64,000 bases of DNA from the NCBI GenBank assembly GCA_032433765.1, contig JAVIAB010000101.1, forward strand, positions 63,542,592-63,606,591, written 5' to 3'. This DNA is from Megaustenia siamemsis. Taxonomy: Eukaryota; Mollusca; Gastropoda; Stylommatophora; Ariophantidae. Shown one piece after another: positions 55,378-64,000 of this stretch. Numbering within the stretch: position 1 is the first letter of the stretch; every line of letters starts with the position of its first letter. A model generated the notes under the pieces. That model made no database searches and was not told the DNA's origin. It was given only the letters and a program-made list of their open reading frames with translations. A program made the translations under genes and the position numbers.

Positions 55378-55872
55378 CTATGCGTATGAGTGTGATACAT
55401 TCATACCTCTCGGGGTCAGCGAACCATACTGGACTATGAAGCGATTTTCCAAAGTATAGCGGCTGCGGTCGCCAGAGTGACAAAGGGCAATACCAATGAC
55501 ACGTATGTCGTCTTTGCCCTTGTGATCAGGGGAGTTGAAGTGGGAAGACACCGGAGTACCAGTATTTTGTTGGACATCACGTAGATGTTCACAAAATCTT
55601 TCCGCTAATCTTCTCCCAGACTCACCAATATAGGTCATGTGGCATCGTTGGCATATGATGGCATAAATGATGTTGTGGGACACACATGTGAAACTATGTT
55701 TGATCTCGAACCGCCCATTAGGGAACAAGACCGAGTCAGCAGGGAGCACATATGCACAGGTGATACAGTTACGACCACAAGGGGCCGTACCGAAGTGTTT
55801 AGGGTGCGAGCGAGGGAGATGGCTCCTAACCAAAATATCTCTCAGATTCCTGTCGCGTTTAAAAGCGATCAT
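55378..55872 (-). CDS. Penelope-like GIY-YIG endonuclease domain, 3' part of the ORF
   Basis: A 164-residue open frame whose real start lies upstream: the same frame continues as RSILLSDPTTRLLFSDPP before the first ATG. A frameshift near 55935 then leads to LTLTYHPHNLAAVRI, the connector between RT and endonuclease in Penelope proteins. The frame has FKRDRNLRDILVRSHLPRS, a Cys/His linker (CGRNCITCAYVLP), then the GIY-YIG core: SHNIIYAIICQRCHMTYIGE, SGRRLAERFCEHLRDV and later HFNSPDHKG, with the conserved Arg of RRLAERF and Glu of LENRFIVQ. The last residues (NVSHSYA) fall inside the left inverted arm. The domain nicks target DNA for insertion. The RT domain is missing, so the element is not autonomous. 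Confidence 0.88.
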   Translation of the reverse strand: MIAFKRDRNLRDILVRSHLPRSHPKHFGTAPCGRNCITCAYVLPADSVLFPNGRFEIKHSFTCVSHNIIYAIICQRCHMTYIGESGRRLAERFCEHLRDVQQNTGTPVSSHFNSPDHKGKDDIRVIGIALCHSGDRSRYTLENRFIVQYGSLTPRGMNVSHSYA

Positions 55873-56580
55873 CGGGGGATCACTAAAAAGTAGACGGGTA
55901 GTGGGATCAGAGAGGAGAATGGAACGGTATCCTCACAGCAGCTAAGTTGTGAGGATGATATGTGAGAGTGAGTATAGTTATCTCAGAACGGGGAGGGGGC
56001 GGTTGGAAGGGGTGAGTGCCTCGGGACGGGAGATAAGGAGGACCCGCTTGAGGGCAGACTGGAGAATCAAGTCTAGATAAGGGTATGAATGTATCACACT
56101 CATACGCAGTTTCCTTTTGGTTGCTCCTTCCCTTTTGCATAGCCTTCTCTACTACACATATTTGGGTTCTTTGGTCTACTTACTATGTCATGCTATTTAT
56201 AGTTCTTCTCCTCTAGTCCCTTATGTGACACTTCGGTTTTCTCCTCTATACCTTTTTTCTGTGCTCCTTACCCCTCATTTGTTTTTATTGTATCCCACTC
56301 TCAGACATCTCACTCTTACCGTCTTTTGAACACCTGTTAGTCTACTATTCGATTCATTCTCCTTTGTGTTTGCACACTGACCCCTGTGTGAACTCCTCTG
56401 GTTCTGTGTGCATTTGCGCACATTTGTGCACGTTTCTCTACGTTCACGACAGCCGCTCTTGGTTGCTATTTCCTTTTGTTTTGACAGGATAATTAATTTT
56501 GTTTTCTATTAACACATTTCGATTGTTTTTGTTTTGGTTGTTTCGTTATTAGTTTTGTGTGTGTATATTTTTGTTTGTTC

Positions 56581-56605
56581 CTGATGAAGGCCTATTGGGC
56601 CGAAA
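56581..56605 (+). ncRNA. Hammerhead-ribozyme-like core, right Penelope arm (candidate)
   Basis: Plus strand: CTGATGA, spacer A, GGCC, loop TATTG, GGCC, GAAA. The spacer base differs from the left arm (A versus T) while the paired bases are identical, as expected if helix II matters. Confidence 0.45.
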
Positions 56606-56693
56606 CGTTGTTTAGTCTGTGTCGCCCACTTATCACGTAAAGCTTCTTACATACCATTTTATTTATTTTTTTATATTTTTACTCATGATAACA

Positions 56694-57840
56694 CTGATGC
56701 TACATAATTGGAAACGTTTCTAAGAAAAATTCGCTTAGACTATACTATGTTGCCATACGCCACTCCCTGTGCATGTAAAAACTGAGACAAAAGGAAATAC
56801 CACTACCAGACAATGGGACACTGATAACTCACATGAACTTCAATCATAAATGATCAAAGTTCAATATGGGGGGCTGTAAACTAAAATATTATTTAGCTAC
56901 TTCCGTACGCCCACAAATGTTTCAAATAAACAATAATAAAGAGTTAGCGATCATCGCCTTTGAGGAACGACTAGCGTACCTTTGATTGAATAACTCTCGG
57001 ACAGCTGAGCCTTCATAGAAACTGTCAGGCAGACATTGAAATCAGTTATCAACTCTTTGTAAAGCTCATTTTTTTAATTATCTGGTCTCACTATTATCTC
57101 ACAAAGTCATTCATATATGTTTATATAACTGAGCCACAGCGGATGTTTGAAATAAGAGTTGTTTTTCCTGACGAGCTATAATCTACAGTCGAAGTGTGTA
57201 ATCGTCCCTGGGGATACATTATGACGTAATTAGCTGATGATTATCTTCACGAAATAAAAGATCAGATCCATTATTTTGGATAATGGTCCGGTTTAGTTTT
57301 ATTATTTCTTCGTTATATCGATTAATGGTCTGGATGGAGTTAATACAGCTGGGGCTTTATTTAGAATCAACTTCTTAAATAGCATTGTGGACATTACTTT
57401 CGAAGTGACAATGTTTCGGTTAGAGACTGCCTTTGAGACAAACTCAGTTACCCCTTAATCCAGACACAATTTCACAACCTGCAAACCGGTTGATGTGTGC
57501 GGTTGTAGGTCAGGTAAACGTTCCATAAGTTAAAGATTAATGACACGTAAGGTTACAGTAAATCAACAAAGGAATAGTGATATATCATAACTGATAGATT
57601 AATATCTCAATTAATATATATATAAAACGTAACATATTATATGAGGGCATCTATACAGCACACAATCCAGATGTTTCTTGCTAGTACTGTCATTGTAATC
57701 CCTCATTGACACATTTCAGAAACACATCTCGTCTATAGTTGTTTTGTTCTGCTTAATTTATTGTAATTAGAAAACGTAGCTTCTAAACATTTTGAAACAA
57801 AGCAAGCGCGTGTCCCCTTAAAATGTAACATGTATCACTA
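56694..57840. other. Stretch without a recognisable gene
   Basis: No supported frame or repeat. Confidence 0.45.
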
Positions 57841-57844
57841 GAAA

Positions 57845-59065
57845 ATGTCAAATTTAAAAGTCTTTGAAAAGTGTCGTGAGGTGTTTAAATTTCAAAAAAA
57901 AATTATTGGACAACTATGTGATGATGAAAGTCCAGAGCTTAACAATTCAATCAAAGTCACAGGCCCATCATTAATGCAGAGTAAAGTGGAGGACGCAATA
58001 CAACACATGAAAAGAGGTAAAACACCAGGTCCTGACAGTATAACAATTGAAGGGGTAAATGCGTTAGGAGAACTGGGAGTGCAAGTCATAATAAAACTAC
58101 TCAATGACATATATAACACTGGGCACATACCCAAAGATCTACTAAAATATATATTTGTAGCCTTACCGAAGTAGTCAGATGCCACTGATTGTGAAGACCA
58201 TCGCACTATTAGTCTCACGAGCCACATGATGAAAATATTACTAAGAATCATCATGGGACGTGTAAGGAACAAAATAAAACCAGAAGTAAGTGATAAACAA
58301 TGTGGATTTGTGTCAGGAAAGGGCACCAATAATGCACTATATATTTTAAGAACATTAATATACAGAGCTACATAGGAAAATAAAGATCAATATAAGTGTT
58401 TTATAGACTACACAAAAGCAATTTGACAAAGTAAAGCATGTAGAAATAATCAATATGCTGGGGAAATTAAACATTGATAGCAAAGATCTGCGAATCATAA
58501 AAAAACGTGTACTGGCAACAAACAGCAGCTAAATGAATTAGCAACCAAACAGGACAATTCCAATAATTTAAAACAAGGAGTCAGACAAGGATGTGTTTAC
58601 ACGCCGGATTTGTTTTTACTTTACAGAGAAAATATTATGATATCTATAGTAGATAAAAAAGGAATTGAAGTGAACGATCACAACATAATTACTTTGCGCT
58701 ATGCAGATGACACAGCCAATGGTTCTGGATAGGACACACACTATGGAAGCCAACTGAGCGTATTACATGACAGGCTTTTTGAAGACAGACAAAAGCAGAG
58801 ATGAAGATGATGGGGAAGACATTGAATGATCTTAAAAGATTGGCAAGAAACAGAACAACTTGGAAAGTGTTTGTTGAAGACCTATGATCTACAGGGAGCT
58901 GAAACGTAGAAGAAGCACAAGAAAATGACACAGTCTTAATAACAAACACATAGACTGAACGAACTACATGAAATGATAGACATAATAGTAAAAGAAAGCA
59001 ACAAGAAAGGTCTCAGTTTGAATAATAAAACACCAGATGTAATTGTCATATCGAAAAACCATCAT
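57845..59065 (+). mobile_element. LINE family B, RT domain, split by a LINE F fragment
   Basis: Starts with an open 109-codon frame: VEDAIQHMKRGKTPGPDSIT, LLNDIYNTGHIPKDLLKYIF, VALPK, then a TAG. After it come DCEDHRTISLTSHMMKILL, PEVSDKQCGFVSGKGTNNAL, broken CFIDYTKA, GVRQGCVYTPDLFLLYRENI and the catalytic box LRYADDT. There the 207-base insertion (58718-58924) splits it. It resumes with VLITNT, a decayed NELHEMIDIIVKESNKKGLS, and ends at ~59065 where LINE R begins. Confidence 0.85.
58718..58924 (+). mobile_element. LINE family F 3' fragment inserted in the catalytic box of LINE B
   Basis: Flanked by ATGACACAG at 58709-58717 and 58925-58933. The insert reads a LGRTHYGSQ-like equivalent of WIGHTLRMP, SRDEDDGEDIE and YRELKRRRST, matching the 3' end of the family F copy at ~25040-25270. 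Confidence 0.78.
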
Positions 59066-59530
59066 CACTTGATTCGATGAGCATGATAAAAAAAAGTGGA
59101 GGCGGGCTCTGTACGCATGCAATGGGTAGAGTCGTTGCAGAAATCCAAAATACGTAAGGTCACCTTTGTCTATGTCTCTGGACATGCGGGAGTACGGGAA
59201 AATGAAAAAGTGGACAGGTTGGCTAGCTGCGCTGTCGTTGAGGACGGGCAACCAATGGACCGGGTGGACATCATCAATGCCCTCCGAGATGTGGGAAGAG
59301 CACAGGACTTCGACAAACACAGATCAACGTCACTTCTTCGGACGATGAAATGGGAGTTAAGATGGGCACAGCCAGAAATGAGAAACTTAGTGGCCGTGTA
59401 AGAAGACTTATCAACCAACATAGAACTGGAGTCGTCAGTCGCTGGACACTGAGGGACTTGCTGAGGAGGGGATCTGAACATCTATGGACGTGTTTCAATG
59501 ATGATGACCCGAAAATAACTCAGTAACAAT
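59066..59530 (+). mobile_element. LINE family R, 3' fragment with RNase H C-terminus
   Basis: Plus-strand copy of 9800-10265: GGGCTCTGTACGCATGCAAT onward, frame MQWVESLQKSKIRKVTFVYV, SGHAGVRENEKVDRLASCAV, DIINALRDVGRAQDFDKHRS, then after a shift GHVRRLINQHRTG and the 3' end CAATGATGATGACCCG. It joins LINE B on the left without a visible target duplication. Confidence 0.85.
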
Positions 59531-59534
59531 AACA

Positions 59535-60013
59535 ATTCTGCACTCCATTTTTGATAATAGAAACAAGAAAAAAGTTATTAAATGTTATGTAGAGCCAGTA
59601 TTAACATATGGATGTGAATCATGGACAATTTGACAACAGACAGGAAAATCACTATAGTCTGTTGAAATGTGATTTAATAGAAGAATGTTGAGAATTCCAT
59701 GGAAAGCAAAGAAGAGTAATGACAACGTTCTGAAAGAGGCCAAAACAAAGAGAGCTAATTTCCAATATTAAGAAGATACAATCATCATATTTTGGCCATG
59801 CAATGAGAAGAGAACAGCTGGAACATATTTTAACAACTGGGAAAATTGAGGGACGAAGAGATAGAGGGAAGCAAAGAGAAAAGATAACAGACAACTTAAG
59901 AGAATGGCTTGGCAGAAGGTCAACAACAGAAATGATAAATAACTGTCGCGATCGAAAGTTGTAGAGAGACATGATCATCTCCGCCAGCAGGTCCAGTACT
60001 TAATGATGATGAG
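59535..60013 (+). mobile_element. LINE family D, 3' fragment
   Basis: Decayed frame: KKVIKCYVEPVLTYGCES, RRMLRIPWKAKKSNDNVL, a REQLEHIL equivalent, GKIEGRRDRGKQREKI, LREWLGRRSTTEMIN. It ends ACATGATCATCTCCGCCAGC with an AATGATGATGAG tail. Confidence 0.82.
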
Positions 60014-60435
60014 TGTAATGTTAAACACGCTTTGAAAAGACCAATATAATATGACTATTAGGAATAAGTGGAATGAAGTAAGTTAAGACAGTATCACACA
60101 CACACACACGTATAAATATCTCTAGGATTATCACTAAAATACCACTATGTGTGTGTAAAACCAGCCCCCACTAAACTACGGAAAAGATAGTTGAAACAGA
60201 TTGAAAAAATAACGAGATTTGTTAAAATGTATTCTCCCCGGTGCTTGTGCTATTTTATTTTCTTATTTGACTTCTGACTTTAAAGAAATTATGACTTGAA
60301 AAAAAATATTTAATTATGCCTCACTTAACGTTAGCACACCAAAAATGACATTGCAATAGATAAAAATAACATAGCAATGTATAACAGTAACATTTACAAG
60401 AAAAACGCACCCGGGACTCATGTCTGTATACCCTG
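60014..60435. other. Stretch without a recognisable gene
   Basis: A short (CA)n run at ~60096-60111 only. Confidence 0.4.
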
Positions 60436-60439
60436 AGCC

Positions 60440-61195
60440 ACACTATTTGCAGACGATCAGGCACTAATACATGAAACAATAGAAGACCTACAAGAACACT
60501 TAAACAAACTCAACATCTCAGGCACAAAGTACAACATCAACATCAACAAACAGAAGTCATGAATGTCGCCAAAAATAAACAGAACATCAACATAACTATA
60601 GAAGGCAGACAACTAAAACAAGTAGGGGAATTCAAATACCTAGGAAGCCTAATGACAAACGATAATTCCCAAACAGCAGAGATAGAATCAAGATGCAACA
60701 AAGCTTGTCAAATCATCGGACAGTTATCACCACTATTGTCCAACAAGGAAATAACTCTGGAGGCCAAACGAGCACTATACAATGCAATCTTCATCCCAAC
60801 GTTGTGTTACCAATGCCAGACCTGGACCCTAGATGCAAGAACAAAAAGTAAAATAACCTCTACAGAGATGAAATGTGTTAGACGAATGACAGGAAACAAT
60901 CTGAGAGATAAGATCAGAAATGAAGAACAGAAAAAAGCTAGGAATAGCCCCCGCCATAGAATATATAAAGAAACAATAGATAAAATGGTTTGGCCACGTG
61001 ACAAGGCAGAAAGAACAAAACACAACACAACGAGCCTTCAACAAACGTTGTGAGAACACCAGACCCAAGGGTCGACCACGAAAAAGATGGGTCGATGGAA
61101 TATTAGAAGCACTAGGAAACATAACAGCTGCAGAGGCGAACAGAAGAGCAAAAGCCGCAAATTGTATCTCCCCTCGACGCTGAAAGGCAGATTAG
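60440..61195 (+). mobile_element. LINE family A, 3' fragment, best copy
   Basis: From the catalytic box (FADDQALIHETIEDLQEHL) through a one-base shift to an open frame at 60559-61053: NVAKNKQNINITIEGRQL, FKYLGSLMTNDNSQTAEIES, SPLLSNKEITLEAKRALYNA, CYQCQTWTLDARTKSKITS. After a further shift come GRPRKRWVDGILEALGNITA and AEANRR. It has fewer lesions than the copies at 3725 and 11697. No GATGAT tail is visible. Confidence 0.85.
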
Positions 61196-61750
61196 GAAGG
61201 AAAGAGGAAGAAGAGGTAGAGAGCCACACAAATGTGACTATCTTTGTTATTTGTTGTTTACATGTAACCCCATTAGATGAATACTTGCTTGACACAACAC
61301 TAAAGAAATATACTGCTTTCCATTACAAAAGAATGAGTTACGTAGACTAACAGAACGAGATACACACGAATAATGTCACCATAAGAGACTTGTTTTTGAT
61401 GTGTGCAACAACGTGATAATTAGACAGTACATTTTTTTTTATAATAACGGTAAAAGAATGTGCTTGAAAGTTTATGTTATCATTATGAAATTAAACTTCG
61501 TGTACTCCTAGCGAGAACCATCTTTTGTATCAATTGACAATGAAGTGAGTAATATATAATATAGTATTTCACATTAATAAATAAATAATGTAAATGTGAT
61601 TATTATAGTTCAAAGACTCTATGCTTCTTTAAATGTTTATAGTCAGTGGAAATACTTCACTTACTTATTTTCTCTTCATTTTTGTGAAGAAGGCCCCTCA
61701 GTTTGTTCCTTCTGCTTCCTAAGTGGTTCATTAGTGTTTAGTGTGAGCTA
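61196..61750. other. Stretch without a recognisable gene
   Basis: Nothing is recognised. Confidence 0.4.
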
Positions 61751-61754
61751 TATA

Positions 61755-62068
61755 ACAATAAAGACTAATGAAAACGTTCTGAAAGAGGACTAAGCAAAAA
61801 GAGAGCTAATTTCCAATATTAGGAAGAAACAATCATCATTCAGTTATTTGCCATGCAATGAGAAGAGAACAGCTGGAATATAGTAAAAACTGGGAAAATT
61901 GAGGGACGAAGAGATAGAATGAAGCAAAGAGAAAAAGATAAAAGACAGCTTAAGAGAATGGCTTGGCAGAAGGTCAACAACAGAAATGATAAATAACTGT
62001 CGAGATCAAAGTTGTTGAGAGACATGATCACCTCTACACCAGCAGGCTTTGTACTTGATGATGATGAT
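61755..62068 (+). mobile_element. LINE family D, 3' fragment
   Basis: ACTAATGAAAACGTTCTGAA onward, then GAGAACAGCTGGAATATA, GAGGGACGAAGAGATAGA and ACATGATCACCTCTACACCA, with a TTGATGATGATGATAA tail. Very close to 59710-60010 but frame-broken. Confidence 0.82.
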
Positions 62069-62865
62069 AAAGCAATATGTATACAACAGAACAACGTATA
62101 TTGATACAGTCTCTTGTCGAGATGTTTTCGAAGTTCTCTGGCTGGTCATACAGTTTGTACACAACTTTCTTACAGGCAAGCTTAATGCCCCACGCCTCCC
62201 CCCCCCCCCTCATACACACACAGACACATATTTGCAAATTTCGTATCACTATCGATGATGTTACAGGCTTTTTGGAGCACGTGAAACTTTTGTTTAGAAA
62301 AATAAAAACTTATGAATTTGAAGATACTGGTTGTTGTTGTTGACGATGTTGTTTTTGTTGTTGTTGTTGTTGATGATATTGTTGTTGGTGATGTTGTTGG
62401 TGTTGTTATGATCATAATCCCTGGACACCGAACTAATTCACCTGTGTCCCCATATCTCCTTGATAATCGTGAGAAAATCTGACCGGGCACCCTTGATCAA
62501 AAGTAGAAACTTCGTGGCACGACCTCATGTCCACGGTGTTGGTAGGTTAACTTGACATTTGCCCGAGCAGCGGCCACAGTTGATGGCCTACTCTTTTCAA
62601 TTTTAACTGCCAAAGGATTTTTTTAAATGCGCGAGTGAGCACGGGACTTCCTGTTTAGTGCCGTTATCCGAGAGGGCTCTAATCACTCTCAAGATCAAGG
62701 GATGAAAACAACACGAGAAAACAATGGATTATTATTTTCTTTATTTTAAACCGTCACAGACAGTGGAAGACTTTGAATCTAGGTCCTTCCTGTCAAGAGG
62801 TTGATGTCGTGCCCCTAGACTTCCAAAACCCCTATAAAAGTGAGAAATTTTAAAGCAACGAATCA
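62069..62865. other. No gene; C run and GTT-rich repeat
   Basis: A poly-C run at ~62200-62209 and a GTT-rich imperfect repeat at 62330-62411. Nothing else is recognised. Confidence 0.5.
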
Positions 62866-63457
62866 TCATCATGTGAGTGCCATCTCCGCAACGAAGGTTG
62901 GCTACCATGGATCGCCATTCTGCTCTGTCTCTTGCTTTGATGGTGCAGGTTGTCATAGGCTGGTTTGTCCATCCTTTGATGTTACTCGTCCATGTTAGTC
63001 TTGGTCTGCCTCTACCTCTTTTACCTTGTATTTTCCACTCCTGGATTACTTTTAGTATGTTGTTGTGTGTTTTATCATGACCCGAAAATCGCATTTGTCT
63101 TGTTTGAATTGTGTTTATTTGTTTTCTGTTCAAATTTAGTTTTTTTAAGACTTCATCGTTTGTTTTCTTTTTCTTCCATCCAATTCTACCTATTCTTCTA
63201 TATATCCATATTTCAAAGGTTTCAATTCTCTGTTCTGTTTTCTTGTCTAATGTCCATGTTTATGCACCATATAGGAATATTGAGAAAACACCATTTTGCT
63301 ATTCTTAGTTTTAGCCCTGGTGTTATTTGTTGTGATGTTAGTTATTTCTTCATGACATGAAAATTACTTTGTACCATTCCCATTCTTTTGTTTATTTTAG
63401 TTTTACATTTTCCATCACTGGTTGTAGTATGTCCAAGGTAGTTGTAGCTTTGAATTA
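62866..63457 (-). mobile_element. LINE family C, 3' fragment
   Basis: Minus strand: a YNYLGHTTTSDGKCKT equivalent at ~63420, broken middle, then an open frame with QTRQMRFSGHDKTHNNILKV, KRGRGRPRLTWTSNIKGWTN, KARDRAEWRSMVANLRCGDG and an ATGATGATGATT tail at 62866. It is colinear with 51770-52373. Confidence 0.85.
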
Positions 63458-63745
63458 AGCAACGAATATTTATGTTTAATTCAGAAACAAAAAAAGCACC
63501 AATTAGGCTAAATAAAGCTACAATTTCTCACAGCAAGCCAAACTGACAGTGCAATATTTCTGGATTTGACTTACAGAAGCAAACTTGGGTAAATAACGTG
63601 ACAGTCAGGCGGGCCGAGTAGTTTTAAAATTCTGCGAGAATGTACAGATTTCAAATCAAATTGAAAAAAAAAAACAAAACAAAGAAATCTAAAAATTCTG
63701 AGCTGTGCTAGTAGACAGGCATATGGATATTGGGGTTTCACTTAA

Positions 63746-63751
<6 letters not shown>
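63458..63751. other. Stretch without a recognisable gene
   Basis: Nothing is recognised. Confidence 0.4.
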
Positions 63752-63834
<83 letters not shown>

Positions 63835-63838
63835 TATG
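63752..63838. repeat. (TA)n(TG)n microsatellite
   Basis: TA units followed by TG units. The last 160 bases of the window after it hold nothing recognisable. Confidence 0.95.
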
Positions 63839-64000
63839 TAGAGTCTTGCTAACGATGTGACTAAATTTAAACGTGTAATATTGTGGTTATGCATGATACG
63901 TCGAATTACTTTGTCGAGAGGCAGTAAGAGATATATAATATACCAAATGTTAGGTTTTGAACTGTTTGATTGGGCCGTCATGTAATACATTTGTCTATGG

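Larger units (their letters stand above)
54765..56693 (-). mobile_element. Penelope-like element, truncated, with ~610-bp inverted arms
   Basis: The left arm 54799-55407 and right arm 56081-56693 are inverted copies with high identity across their full length. The internal ~670 bases carry the 3' part of a Penelope open frame on the minus strand. The RT core itself is absent. The true 3' end of the element extends left to ~54765 (AAGCTGCAGTAAAGCTGAA), because that sequence is also joined to the arm in the decayed copy at 14379-14412. Penelope-like elements are known to carry terminal repeats in direct or inverted arrangement, and this copy fits the inverted form. Confidence 0.85.

Overview
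The window is AT-rich, intron-style animal DNA with almost no intact host coding sequence and a very dense load of transposable elements and simple repeats. The mix of elements suggests a mollusc, probably a gastropod: several RTE-like non-LTR retrotransposon families, tRNA-headed SINEs with a shared body, a Penelope-like element, a Tc1/mariner-type transposon with an unusually wide DD83E spacing, a hAT element related to GTF2IRD2-type genes, and a rhodopsin-like GPCR remnant. The species is an inference; no host marker gene is present to fix it.

Layout. 1-7.5 kb: a 20-bp minisatellite, short tandem duplications, one LINE fragment (3.7-4.7 kb) and TA microsatellites. 7.5-12.2 kb: LINE 3' pieces stacked head to tail, then an RNase H-bearing LINE on the minus strand split by a SINE that has two tRNA-like heads and a 13-bp target-site duplication. 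13.2-16.8 kb: LINE pieces and a decayed Penelope terminal-repeat pair. 16.86-18.98 kb: an apparently intact DDE transposon with an open 425-codon transposase. 20.9-23.5 kb: a hAT element with 8-bp target-site duplication, coding region broken. 23.5-36.8 kb: LINE fragments of several families on both strands, two SINEs with perfect target-site duplications, an ATC-rich tract and a jockey-like LINE reverse transcriptase.

37.1-46.7 kb is the least transposon-dominated part. It holds the 3' half of a GPCR (frameshifted) running straight into a ~34-bp minisatellite, a 19-copy 56-bp minisatellite, a diverged SINE, and one likely host exon on the minus strand encoding two tandem Cys-rich, heavily N-glycosylatable modules. 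47-52.8 kb: LINE pieces, then a composite unit in which two inverted mariner ends enclose a nearly full-length LINE. 54.8-56.7 kb: a Penelope-like element with a GIY-YIG endonuclease frame between ~610-bp inverted arms that each carry a hammerhead-ribozyme-like core. 57.8-63.5 kb: further LINE pieces of the same families.

The genes do not form a pathway. The story is one of nested insertion: different LINE families share GATGAT 3' tails, another has TA tails, and SINEs, hAT and mariner elements insert into older LINE copies. LINE family letters A-H are local labels for copies within this window only. Boundaries of LINE fragments are by eye and approximate to about 10-30 bases.
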